Source: Mytilisepta virgata
Lineage: Eukaryota; Mollusca; Bivalvia; Mytilida; Mytilidae
DNA: 64,000 nucleotides
Assembly: GCA_028015205.1 (NCBI GenBank)
Contig: CM051517.1
Span: forward strand, 56,295,455 to 56,359,454
Direction of reading: 5' to 3'
The position numbers were made by a program, and so were the translations under genes. A model generated the notes under the pieces. It was not told the origin of the DNA. It saw nothing but the letters and a program-made list of their open reading frames with translations, and did no database searches. Numbering within the stretch: the first letter of the stretch is position 1; each line of letters begins with the position of its first letter. Of the stretch, positions 25,391 to 36,939 are shown piece after piece.

Positions 25391-25780
25391 CTACATTCCG
25401 GCCGTGTCATCGTGAACGTTTATGTCATTTTCACTATTTGAAGGTGATTGTGATGTTTTGGTTTCAGAAATGCTTAGCAATGTTTCAGCAAGGTTCTCTT
25501 TAGAATAAACGTCAGTTTTTGTTGCAAATTCTTCATTTATTACTTCACTAATTGCCGGATCAATTTCGGATTTAACTTCCGTTTGTGTGTCTTTATTATC
25601 AATCTCAAGTGCCAGCGTAGGTTTTCCGTCATATCTGTTTTTCTTGGCTGTCGACATGTTGTGTTTTTTCGATCCATCCGTGCCTTTTTCTACATTCAGT
25701 TTTAACTCGGCAGCTTCAGCATTAGAAATATTTTCCTGTTTCTTCCATTTTGTCCGCCTATTTTGAAACCAAATCTTTAC
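25391..25780 (-). CDS. NK7: Homeobox gene exon 3 (recognition helix and C-terminus)
   Basis: Acceptor TTTTAG|GTAAAG. Encodes homeodomain residues 45-60 with the complete recognition helix (W48, F49, Q50, N51, R53), then about 113 residues of hydrophilic, Glu/Asp/Ser-rich tail without a recognised domain, ending in TAG at 25393-25391. Confidence 0.93.
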   Translation of the reverse strand, partial: VKIWFQNRRTKWKKQENISNAEAAELKLNVEKGTDGSKKHNMSTAKKNRYDGKPTLALEIDNKDTQTEVKSEIDPAISEVINEEFATKTDVYSKENLAETLLSISETKTSQSPSNSENDINVHDDTAGM

Positions 25781-26748
25781 CTAAAACAAAACAAACATGT
25801 TGAAACATCGTTTTATAGATAATTAGAAAATTCGTTGTTTTGACTCGTGTTAGAATGTCATAAGCACATCTAACGAGAATTCAATGACGGCTTAATATTG
25901 GTTCCTGCCGCTTTCGATGCATTAAGCACGCATTTCATGTCATTCACAAAGAGGAACCGAAACCGGATATTACTGGGTGATGGTTAAACAGTTTAGAACA
26001 ATTAAGTTAAAACTGCTGCAAAAAATATTTCATATGATTTTCTGAAATAGTACTTATGTATTTGTGCATCATACTGGTACGGTAGTTTGTTAGTTAATAT
26101 TTATGTTCAACCAAATACCGATTTCCAGCGAAAACAAATGTTTTCTTGTCAGAAATCAGTAAATAATATCCTCTTCATTTAAAAATATATACTCTTGTAA
26201 GGTTTAAGATTTGCATTATTTCGGCAATCCAATGTGTTCTGGAATTTTCTATTAATTAATCTATCTGGGTATATATATGTATATGTATATATGGCCTTCG
26301 CATCACTGGACATAATTTATCAGGCTTAGAAATAAAATTGAATATTATCGAAAATTGTGAAAAATATGTGCAATTATGTTTCATTTTTTCATTTAAATAC
26401 AAGACATGAGCTGACAAATTTCCAGCAAATCGGATTTTCCTTCCCTGCTATTTGGAATTGTCCGGCCTTACTTCGCTCTACTAGTAACCTGATTTCAATT
26501 AATAATCCGGTTAAAAATCCTTTTTTTAACTTATCAAGGACTATTAATAATCGTAATATATAATTCATTTTAAAATTTTAATAACACGTTGCAATTGATA
26601 TTCTTGGGAAATATTTCGCCTTTCAAATTTTCTTTTCCAAATACGCAAGACGTAAGGGAGATTTATTTTAAAAATGTTTTATTTGAATAGCAAATGTACT
26701 ATCTTCTTCTAACGAAAATAGGCTGAACACACACAATGCTAGCTCGAG

Positions 26749-26790
<42 letters not shown>

Positions 26791-29700
26791 ACCCCCTTCT
26801 CACCACAATTAGAAATCTTAAATGTTGTTGTAAATTTCAGTTTCCAAATACTTAAAACAAAATATTTCCAGTGGTTATTTCCCACACTTTTGACTTTATT
26901 TTCTGAAGATCTCTATAAAACTCAAATACAACATCAATATTTTCATTTTGAGAAATTCGTTAATAATTCTCTTAATAAAAGTCTGTAAATATGCCACAAA
27001 CCATCTCCGTTAAGTATCTAAGTGCTATTCAATTACGCCATTTAATGTTAAATTAACGATCTGCTTTAACGACGAGGTACTTGGCAATTTTGACACTTTA
27101 CTTTCAAAGTGTGCTTTTTCCGGAAATCTCCCACTTAAATGGAAATTAAATGAGTTAAGAACATAAGATGAAACAAAATCTTATACCTGTCATTACAAAT
27201 TAATTAAAATTGTGACAAATGCATTATTAAATACAATAAAGTTACTATATCAAAAGTGATTCTTGCGTGAAAGTTATTGCTGAGAAAATTATATCAGAAC
27301 CACGGTCTGGTGGTTTCAATTTTCATGGTATTGATTTCATGCTCCCGACACGTGCCGTAACATTGCCGAGACAATGATTAATAAGAAAACATGAAATCTT
27401 CGTAATCGTGAAGGTCTTGACAAATGGAAACTTTGATTTCAGCGCGAGCAACCTTTAATAAGGTTATTAATAGATAGTTTTGATATGCACGTCCAAATTA
27501 AAGACCTTTATTTTATTAATTTTCAATAAGAAGTTGAAGTTTTTCAGACCATGTAAAATTTCTGCTGAATAATTTCAAACTTTAATACCTTTTCAAAGAC
27601 ATTCAAAAAAGTGACTGCCGCTAGACAAAGGCCGCTCATGATATGAAATTTTAGTTTGTTTTTTTTTCCACTTTTCATTTGAATTCCCTATAAGCTATTT
27701 TGTTTTCCATATTTCCATTACTTGACTAGTTTCTAAATTTTGTATTTTTATATTTCCCTCTTCATCTTATTCTTTTTTTTGTACTTTTATAAAAGTGATT
27801 TATTGATAAAAACAAGAAGCGATCAAGCAAATTTTCTTTTATCGCTCATGGTACCCGAACGTCTGCCAATTAATAACCGGATTTCTTCACTTTGGAAAAT
27901 CCGATTTAAGATAGCAATTTACCAGGGTTATCGATACAAGTTAAAAATATACATAAAAAATACCAAACAGATTTCTTTCATGGAGTATAATTATATTGTA
28001 AAGCAAACTATGTACCGTTATTCCAAAATTCCCAAAATTCAGTAACTCCGGCGATTGATACTGACTATGACATTATGACAGTTATTTTTTTTTCCAGTCC
28101 AGTATATAAAAAAAAGTTTGGGTACGGTTAAATCGTTTTCTGAAAATTGTACCGGTAAGTGTATTTGATAAGTTTGTCGGTATCGAAAATTTGTTAACTT
28201 GACAATTTGATCCTGCCATCATTACCTGTGTTTCTGTAACATTCAGCATTGTCGCCATTTCTGCTCTTTCCGCTGAAGATAAATATTTTTTCTGTTCAAA
28301 TTGTTTTTCTAGTTCAAATATTTGTCTTCCAGTAAAAGTCGTTCGTGCCTTCTTCTTTTTGACATTGGCATCACTGCTACTGTCATCAGATGATCTCTTT
28401 CGGGAGTCCTCGGAGTCGGATTCTTCTGAAATGGAGGCGAGAAAAGTCGATATTATCCAGTAGTTCGAACATTACGTAAAATTATTTAATTTGCAAAAGA
28501 AAATTCAGTAGAAGCTCTTCTCGTAAAGTTTGTTATATATAAAAATGTATTTGAATTTAAATATATATGAGTTAACAATAAAGAGTAAGGAATATTTAGA
28601 AACATTTTGCGCCTGATTTTTTACTTTCTTTAACCTTATTTTCATATTTGATTTTGTTATAATTATTTAAAGCAAAGTGGAAACTTTATGTTTAAGACTT
28701 TGAACTGTTCCTTCATTAAAAAATAAATTTATTTTATAGTACTTTGTACATTTAATATTCTCCGAATACATCATAATTTGGTCACCTCTCATATATAAAC
28801 ATTTATGAATGCTGTATTTTCCCCTCAAGAAAAGTGTGGGATTATTTATCATGACACAGCAATCGAAAAAAAAATCGCTGATCATATTTTGTAACAACAG
28901 TGTACTCGGACATGACTATTGACACGGACGAAACAGTTAAATTATTAATTAAAGATATCACCACGGACATTAATTGACATTTAATTGTTAATTATTGGTT
29001 GTGATAATACATTATAACTATTGATAACCAGTAGATATTTTGTTGTATTATTATTTTTTTTGTCATAAACTGACCGTTTTCAAACATGTTGATAGGCGGG
29101 GCAAATTTTTCATATTTTCGTATATCTAGAATATGCAAGAAATATCTAATGCCATTTAAGATTCACACATATTTAGGAAACAAATTTAAGAAATATAAAA
29201 AAAAAAATGAATTACATATTTGACACATTATCATACAGCGTAGTGAAATAAGAATTTTTTTTATAAAAGCAAAATATTAATTTGTCAATTTTAGTTTCAG
29301 GATAATTTGAAATAAATGAAATGATAGCCCCCAATTGATATTACTTTAAAATAACCATATTTATGGAAATTAGTGTGCTGTTACTTCCTCTGTCAGGGCC
29401 TCATCCAAGAAAGTTTGATGTTTAAAAATAATGACAACAAATCTCGATTTGAAATTCTAAAACTTTTTTAAGAGGTGTGTTTGACTTGTCCTCTGTCTTT
29501 AAAATAATTTTATTTACGTATTTTTACACTTATCCCCAATTTTCAATATTTTCTAAATGATTAATAAACGATAATTTCAGTACAAAATTACCTTTGATTT
29601 CTAGCTTTGTTTCACAGGTGTTTTTCCTTAGGTAGCAACCTTCACATTTACAGGTATAACTTCTCATAAAGTCACAAGAAATGTCTTTACTACTTTCTTT

Positions 29701-29892
29701 CTTTATATTCTTCTTTTCATTTTCTTCATTTATTCCCAATATGTCTGCGATAAAATGTCTACTGTTCTTTCTTGGTGGCTCATAAATGTGTGGATGCCAC
29801 GTTCTGGGTGTTGTAAATAGGATGCTTCCTTGTGGCAATAGTGCCGTCGAAGAAACAAAAGCATGAAAAGGGTGGTTCATTCCGCATTCCAT
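25391..29892 (-). CDS. NK7: NK7-family homeobox transcription factor, three exons
   Basis: Spliced model: exon 1 29892-29592, exon 2 28425-28226, exon 3 25780-25391; 891 coding bases, 296 residues. Introns are 1166 and 2445 bp with GT-AG ends; phases (1, then 0) agree across both junctions. Residues 124-183 form a complete homeodomain: F8, L16, F20, W48, F49, N51 and R53 are all present, and helix 3 contains [14 protein letters not shown]. The intron between homeodomain residues 44 and 45 is a placement seen in several ANTP-class genes. The stretch after helix 3 ([10 protein letters not shown]) and the N-terminal arm ([16 protein letters not shown]) match my memory of NK7.1 proteins. Residues 46-52 (HFIADIL) resemble an eh1/TN Groucho-binding motif. 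A Ser/Asp-rich stretch (103-119) and a lysine cluster precede the homeodomain; the C-terminal tail is acidic and Ser-rich. Expected role: nuclear sequence-specific DNA binding, probably repression. The homeobox call is very firm; the NK7 assignment is less so, with NK1/slouch the main alternative. Confidence 0.88.
26749..26790 (+). repeat. 42-base poly-C tract in homeobox intron 2
   Basis: An uninterrupted run of 42 C, then A and five more C. Because the host gene is on the minus strand, the pre-mRNA carries a 42-base G run. Exact length is prone to sequencing and assembly error. Confidence 0.95.
28226..28425 (-). CDS. NK7: Homeobox gene exon 2 (homeodomain residues 1-44)
   Basis: A 200-bp exon with acceptor TTTCAG and donor CAG|GTAATG. 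It encodes an acidic Ser/Asp stretch, a KKKK cluster, then helices 1 and 2 of the homeodomain up to Q44. Two bases complete the split codon left by exon 1, and it ends on a codon boundary. Confidence 0.93.
29592..29892 (-). CDS. NK7: Homeobox gene exon 1 (start codon, eh1-like motif)
   Basis: Encodes residues 1-100 plus one base. The ATG at 29892 has a G at +4. The eh1/TN-like heptad lies at residues 46-52, followed by a Glu/Lys-rich segment and four closely spaced cysteines near residues 86-95 whose role I do not recognise. The donor is AAG|GTAATT. Without splicing the frame runs on 20 more residues to a stop, which is intron translation. The next exon restores a charged EE/SD-rich frame, supporting this donor. 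Confidence 0.78.
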
Positions 29893-30075
29893 GATTCAAA
29901 TAAATAAAAGTCAAATTATGTATTTTCTTCTTCTTCTTACACTCCAAGCACTAAATTAAATTTTAAATCCCCAAATAAGCTAATACGTTTAGGAAAATTA
30001 CAAGCTGCAGCAGTTACGAGTTATTAAAACAAATGATTCTAAGTGGTGTAACAAACCGTACTGATAGGCTGAGTT

Positions 30076-30086
30076 GATATAAATCC
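30076..30086 (-). promoter_or_regulatory. Candidate TATA box of the homeobox gene
   Basis: On the minus strand the sequence reads GGATTTATATC, about 185 bases before the start codon. A start about 30 bases downstream would give a 5' UTR near 160 bases. The flanking 30020-30180 block is of higher complexity than its surroundings. Placement is inferred from motif and spacing only. Confidence 0.3.
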
Positions 30087-30189
30087 ATTAGGTGGCTAAT
30101 GAGCCTTTAAGTTGATGTCTGTAAGGGGGAGGTGCCTACGGTTAACATAATTATGGATCGCCGTGTAAACTAATCGCAAATATTTAACA

Positions 30190-33100
30190 AGAATTATTGG
30201 CAAATTTTCTGTTATATTAGACTGTCATTTATAAAATTAATGATCATAAAACTATATTGATAAGCTCATATTCGTAATACAAGGTGTCAAAAGTAAGCCC
30301 ATAGATACTCAATATTGACCGATAAGGGTTCTCTCTAATTGTTTTATTTATCATGAACCATACTGCTTCTGATAGGAAAAAAAGATCACTTTACAAACTG
30401 CGTTTAATTTAAGTATTTGAAGTTTGTTTCGTTTTCACTTCACGCGTGTCGGTTCAAAGTTCTTTTCAGAAAAAAGTACATTTCTCTGCAAAATAAGATA
30501 GATTAATAGATTATTTTAGCTATTAAATTAAGGTATCTATATTAAACGAAGGATTTGAGATGAATTTTAACAAAGAATCTTAAACATGAAGAGCAAATTA
30601 GTTCAATTTAGAATTTGATAACAAAAGCATTTTTAGGTCGGATCAATAAAAAAGATATAAAAAAGTACCCATAAGTTAAAAAATGTTTCTTTCCCTCAAT
30701 TTACCATGATGTTTTAATATCGCCTCCAACAACTCACTGGAATTTTGTTTCACATTTTTCCGTTATTTGTTTTAACTAACAGAGAAAGAAATTAATGTGA
30801 GAAAATATAAATAACCCGCATCAATATAAATTCATTAAAAATCTGTTAAATGTTTTATTGCTAAATGCGATTTTTTCTACAGTGAAGTGTTGATCTGCTT
30901 TTTTCGTTGTCAACATATAATATTTGTTGATAAGAGCCGTTTTATAGGTTCCATACAAGCTGAATAGTTTTACACAAGGGAATCGTATAATTTTTGACAT
31001 TAATGTGCCTTAAAGGGGTATATAATTCTAAATGACGGTGATTTTCCTATTAAATGACTTTTGGTTCTTGTTGAGTGGAGTGCGCCATGACAGTTGATGG
31101 TCATATTATTGCAAACATTATGATTTAAAAGTAAACAGATATCCTGTGTGAAACCAAGACATGTGTTTCTGATCCGGGCCTTAATTAATAGAACAATTCG
31201 TTTTTCTGTGGAATGTATAATGATCTCACGTAATAATAGCAGACCAGCAGGTTTAATTAAGTTGACACGTTGATCGCTTTGGGACGTGGATTGCTATCTT
31301 AAAGATGTTCTAGACGTTACTAATGGGGCAATTTGTCGTCAGAGTGAAACAATTATTGAAATATTGAAATACAACGGAGATTTCACAAGACAAAACATCA
31401 TTATCTATCGTCAGACTTTAATTTACATCTTTGGTGATCTAGAGTTGCATGAAATTTTCAAGAATATTCAAATCTTACAGAGACCGTTCAAATCTTAATT
31501 TAACTGAAAATTCTCCGTCTTTAATATCTATATCCATCAATAAGTATTTAAATTAAACGTTAAAGAGAACTTTGTCTATTGATTCTGTTACATTGAATCC
31601 CATGACAAATGAAACATTTCTTCAGAATTGTGAGTATTAAAAGAGAAACTATTGTTTCATATTTATTTCTTTTTAAAAGATAAAGTTCAATGCTTTTTTC
31701 ATATTATTATTAATAATGTTTAAGCATTTTTGTCTCTCTAAAGTTTTGGCAACGAAAGTCCTTTGTACCCAATAAAAACGATTTATATTGGTATACGAGT
31801 TAATAATGTTATTATAAAATACTAAAAGTATGTTCTTAGAAATAATCCTAACCGATAGTGATTCCAATTTCTTTTTAAACAATTGATTTAATATTTGGAA
31901 AATTCTTTATGCGACGATCTTCAAAACTTCAGATGAAAATTCGTATTTTTTGCACCAGAATATATATATTCGGAACTTCTACATTTTAGCAAACAACCTA
32001 TCTAGAATCTAGGGGCCAAAAAGAAAAGCGTTTAACTTGCACTACATTTTAAATACGGTGTATCATTTCATACTACTATCTGCGTCATTTCAGCTTAATA
32101 TTTACAAGACTTTGTTTCTTTTACATAGAATTATACCAGAATATTGTGATTATCAACAGGAGATATTTCACGAGCACTTTTTTTCGACTGGGAAAGAAAC
32201 AAAAATATAATGATAAAAGGGTTTCGATGGCAAAAATTGCTGGAGTCGAAGTGTGTGAGCACTGATTTGCTCGAAATAATGAAGTGTTGGTCACAAATAG
32301 TAATGTGTTGGAAATATCAAAGGATGCACCATTAATTTTACCTACGCTAGCACCATCTTTCATAGCTAAAATGCACTCAACAAGAGGAATTGAAAAAAAG
32401 TGAAAATCTTAGATAGCCAGTGACATTTATTTTTCCCGTTTCCCAGGGAGAATATGCACCTTTTATTTTGAGAATGTGAAAAATGACAATGCCGTTCCAA
32501 CTGAAATATTTAGTGACATTGTTTGTTTGTGGCGTCTTTGAGCCCCTCATCTCCAGAAGAAAAAAAGGGATTAGATCCATATAGTTAATTTTTGCCAAAG
32601 TGGCTTATTTTGTCTAGAAAATTGTATTAAAGATTTTTTGGACACATTGCCGCTGACAACAATTATCAAAATGAATTGAAAATAAACATTTGATATAAAT
32701 AAAAACAAATAAATAAATAAACAAATAAATAAACAAACAACTGAAAATATACCTAATCATTGACCTTATTTTGAACCCTATAACCCCTCTTAAAATGGCG
32801 AAGGGTACAAACATTCTTGGAGATACTCGGATTTTTGTTTATTAAAGAACATTACTAATTAAAATGTTCAAAATCTCACAAAAAATATATATTGATTCTT
32901 GGAGATACTTTGGCTTTTTTAGGAATATTAATATTTAAAAATATCAAAATCGGACAAAAAATAATAAAAGTTAAGAAAATCACCCCGTAACCTTTTTTAG
33001 ACCCCATATATCTCAAACGCGGTAAGAGTAACAAAGATTATCTTCAACAAGAACATGATATAATACAGAAAGTAAAAAAATAATTTTTAAAAAGCGTTTC

Positions 33101-34130
33101 AAAAATATAAAACTTCACACCAAAGACAATACGTTGAAATATTGAGAAAATTTATTTAAAAGAATGAAAAGGAATAAAATTCGAAGACATACGGAGGAGC
33201 AAAAACAAAAATTGAAAACCGTTATTACTTTCCAACAAAGTTATAGGAACGAAAGAATCCACATATAACACGAAACATAATACCGAACAAAAAAGTCCAC
33301 ACATAAAACAAGACACAAAATATAAAAACATGAAAACCAAACCATAACATACAGAACACAACGCTAATCAATATATATATATATGACTATTATAAATGTG
33401 CATTTATTTAATTATTTAAAAAAAAAACGTTCAAAAATATTTGATTTCTAAACCATATAAATTAATAATACTGACAAACACCTAAAATGAAGCCCCCAAA
33501 AATTGAAAGAAAATAACATAAGCAATAAGAAAAAAGAATAATTTGATGAAAAAAAAAACAATTATATTGACTTTAAATGGTTTTGTATTCTCTTTAATAC
33601 AATCAATACGGACCACAAATGGTAACCGTAAAGATCCACAAATGTTTACATCGAAGCTAAAATTAATTTCATTGTCCCTGATGTACGTTTCACTTCGATT
33701 ATTTGTATCCACGTCTTAAAGAAGATGGCATGGCCAGTGAAATTAATTGATACAGCTATCAACGAGGGTGATTAACAATCAATTGACACACCATACAGCT
33801 CATAGTAGGTTAAATTATAAGTCATCTAACGATTTCCAAACTCCTCAGATATTTCTCATCAAGTATTTGGCAGGGTGTAATTATATAATGATCAGACCTA
33901 ATTATACTCCGTAATGTAAGAAATGACAATGATTAGTTAGGCTTTTTTCTTATCTTTTAGTGTTCCTGATAAAGGCGCACTTGTTATCAGCTGTGTATCA
34001 CTCTAGTAATCGTCATTAACGATCTTGCTTCATTAATGTAATATCTTAATACAACGAATTAATAGGCATTAATTACACGTAATAATTCTCACATTCATCT
34101 TGAAAAGAATACCTTGGATATATGATTAAA
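30190..34130. other. Intergenic DNA upstream of the homeobox gene
   Basis: No second gene. 31060-31290 and 33720-34110 are unique and conserved-looking. 32700-32745 is an (AAAT/AAAC)n microsatellite. Several AT-rich open frames here have no coding character. Confidence 0.4.
33725..34110. promoter_or_regulatory. Candidate conserved regulatory block
   Basis: Dense ATTA, CAATTAA and TAATTA motifs, balanced base use and no repeat or frame, about 4 kb upstream of the homeobox start. Inferred only. Confidence 0.25.
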
Positions 34131-34184
34131 AAAACCCTGTATATGTATATGTTTTTGAAATAACCACCATAAACATCATTATCT

Positions 34185-34187
34185 ATT

Positions 34188-34250
<63 letters not shown>

Positions 34251-34252
34251 TT
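34185..34252 (+). repeat. (ATTT)n microsatellite
   Basis: About 17 uninterrupted copies of the tetranucleotide, with further degenerate copies to 34300. Confidence 0.95.
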
Positions 34253-34394
34253 CATTTTTTGATTAATTGATAGATTGATTGATTTATTTATTTATTAAAC
34301 TAATTGTTTTAATTTTTTTCTTTCGTTATACATTTTTCCAGTTAATATTAAACTGTTTTTTAAACACTGTTTTTTCAAAATATTCTTTAAAAAC

Positions 34395-35765
34395 AATTTT
34401 GATGCACTATATATCACGTTTCAACAATTTATGCATCATCAGCAGTGCTCAATGTGAAAAGTGTTAAAATCCTGAACGATATACTGAAACAAGGTAGAAT
34501 ATATGAAAATTCTGAAATGCCCGAATAAAGGTACAATTAGAAACCAAAGCTTTTCTTGAGGGAGATACTCCTAAATTTTCAAAAATGTTCATACTATGTG
34601 ACAGTAAAACTTTGAGTATCAATTTCGTGGCCAATACCGAAATACTAGCAACTAAAGCTAGGTTCACCCTGCCGATCAAGACAGATTAAGTGATAGGGAG
34701 ACTGGTCTTAATCGCTCGACCAGAATGTTTGGGTGGTCTACCTTGCGCGGCATCGCTCTGATTTCCTACCCGACAATTTTTGACATGCCAAAAAAAAATT
34801 CGAGTAGGGATCGAGAAGAGATCGGGTATTCGTCGAGTAGCAGTTGAATAGATCGAGTTTTGTCGAAATACAAATATTTTATCGATCAGTACTCGATCAT
34901 CTCGATCTTTACTCAACCAATATCCGATCGATTACCGATCAACGCCATCCTGTTTCATCATTCCAGATCAACTCCACCAATGCCCGATCGCTTCCCAAAT
35001 CACTGCGACTACTACTAGTATTATATTTGATGCCCAGACCAACACGACCAATACCCGATCTCTATTCGACCACACTCGACCACTTCTCCATCTCTAATCG
35101 ACCGCTACACGATTCTATTAAAGGGTATGTAGATCTGATAAACTCTGGAGCTCTAACCACCTTGCCCACAACTGCAACAGTTCTATCTCCATGTAAACAT
35201 TTTAGATATATGGTTTTACTCAGAGCTTCTGTGATCTACAGAATGCTAGCCAAAACCTCAGACGTTTTTATACTGAAATTGTCCATACCCGAGCAATTCC
35301 CGACTATCCCTACGAATCCTATACGATCAGGTCGATCTGGTTTTGTCGAGATCGGGTACGTTGAGATCGAGTAAACGTTGATTTGTCCTAGCTAGTCGAG
35401 GAAATATCGAGTAGAGATCGTGCATTGGTTGGGATAATCGAATAGATATCCAATTAGTGGTCGGGTTGAAGTCGCGAAGGAGTCGTGAATGGCGAGTTGG
35501 GGTCGTGTACGGGCGAGTAGAAGTCGTAAAATGGCTCGATCAAGAATTTGGTTGCGTTTAGTCGGGGACATTTGGGCAATCGGGATCATCGAGTTGATCT
35601 GATCGGCCGTGTAAACCTAGCTTAAGTGGGTGATACTGTGGGGAATTGAGTCCACTAGCAGAGATGTCGACTCGGTGGTAAAACAATATCTACCGGTTTT
35701 GATGCACTCGATATGCACATTTAAATAGTAAAAAAAAAATATAATAAAATATCTCATTTTAAGGT
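34395..35765 (+). mobile_element. Dispersed repeat family A copy, split by a nested insertion
   Basis: The left part (34395-34655) runs from TTTTGATGCAC to CGAAATACTAGCAACTAA. The right part (35623-35765) resumes as TAAGTGGG..GAGTCCACTAGCAG..GACTCGGTGG. The uninterrupted arrangement appears reversed at 56640-56760. The 967-bp segment between them is foreign. Confidence 0.7.
34656..35622. mobile_element. GATC-rich foldback element with TAA target duplication
   Basis: Bounded by inverted ends AGCTAGGTT.AC..GCCGATC, and flanked by TAA on both sides (34653-34655 and 35623-35625). The interior is packed with degenerate CGATC/GATCG and ACTCGAC motifs in opposing orientation. Open frames across it (for example 34844-35374) reflect the repeat structure and are not genes. 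A second, rearranged copy lies at 55137-55663. Confidence 0.75.
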
Positions 35766-35769
35766 AAAA

Positions 35770-36715
35770 AAATATGACGCCGAAAAAATAAACTTACAAG
35801 TTGTTGAACAGATAAATGCCAAAATAACCAAAAAAGTGAATTCACAACTCATATGATCATGCGACTATGTGTTAAGCAGATATCCTGTTGACTTAACACT
35901 GTTTCAAATATTTTTACGATAATAATCATCTTATGCAGCTTCTTAGTCCGCTTCCAGAAGTAACCAAGACAGTTTAATAAAGGGACAGACATAGTGCATC
36001 AGATTTGTTAGAAAAATCTTTTTTTTGTTATAATCGGGGTTTTGAAAATCTTCATAATATTGTTGTTAATTCTGAAAAAAAAATCTTTTTAATAAGATAG
36101 CCTTTTTTTAACATTTTAAAAAGAGATGATATTCATCATCTACTTTGGACTGACATGGAAGGCAAAATCAATGTTTTTATATCCCCCTAAAGCTAAGTAG
36201 TTTACTTTTCGTGCATATTTGAATGCACATGTAGTTTTAATAACTTTTGTGGTTTCACGCGAAAGTTTTAATGCTTTAAAAAGCTATTAGGTGTTGACTC
36301 CTCCACAAAATTATCAAATTATATCCACCCATGTAATACTTTGCTATTTTACAAACTTTTATTAAGGCCCTTCTGTATATACAAGAAGATGTAAGTTTTT
36401 AAATAAAAAAATTACCAAATTTTATCATTCTATACAAGATTCTTTTGAAGGAAATGTAGAATCATCTACAGTCGTATTTTGGCAGGAACGCACTTTCAAT
36501 ACGACAAATGGACAGATACAGTAATGCATAAAATACTATGATCATTTAGCTAAAAGAGATAGAGAGAAAGTTTATAGACTATGGCTTCTATATATGCAAG
36601 TCTTCTGTCCCAACTTTCTGAGAGGTTATCAGCGACAATTGCGACAGCGATTGAGGCACACAAAAGTATAACATACGTAGGAGAATTCGATTAATTCTAT
36701 CAGTCACAGATAATA
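35770..36715. other. AT-rich intergenic stretch
   Basis: Nothing recognisable. Confidence 0.4.
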
Positions 36716-36719
36716 TAAG

Positions 36720-36935
36720 GCTCCCGAATAAACAACAAAATGGATAACAGGAAAGGTCAACAATTGCATACCAATCAATCAAAGCAACCAAACTGACAGA
36801 ACTCCGGACAAAAAATAACATTAAACAGCACGTGCACAAAACACAACAGAGAGTCAGGACATTCTGACTTGGTACAGACACTGAACAGTGGTGTGTTTAA
36901 ACCAGTTTTATGGGTACCCAAATCCCCCCCCCCCG
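36720..36935 (+). repeat. Mytilid-type dispersed repeat
   Basis: ACCAATCAATCAAAGCAACC, GAACTCCGGACAAAAAATAA, AGAGTCAGGACATTCTGAC and GTGTTTAAACC in order; related to 10380-10690 and 24830-25030. Ends in a short C run. Confidence 0.5.
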
Positions 36936-36939
36936 TCGT

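Noticed and set aside
25391..29892. Assigning the homeobox gene to NK2 (Tinman/Nkx2) or Dlx
   Set aside because: NK2 proteins have Tyr at homeodomain position 54 and Dlx has a SKFKK-type helix 3 end; here position 54 is Thr and helix 3 ends TKWKKQ.
34844..35374. 176-codon open frame on the plus strand, the longest in the window
   Set aside because: It lies wholly within the GATC-rich foldback; its Arg/Ser/Asp/Tyr-rich sequence comes from repeated CGATC motifs, and overlapping frames on the other strand look the same.
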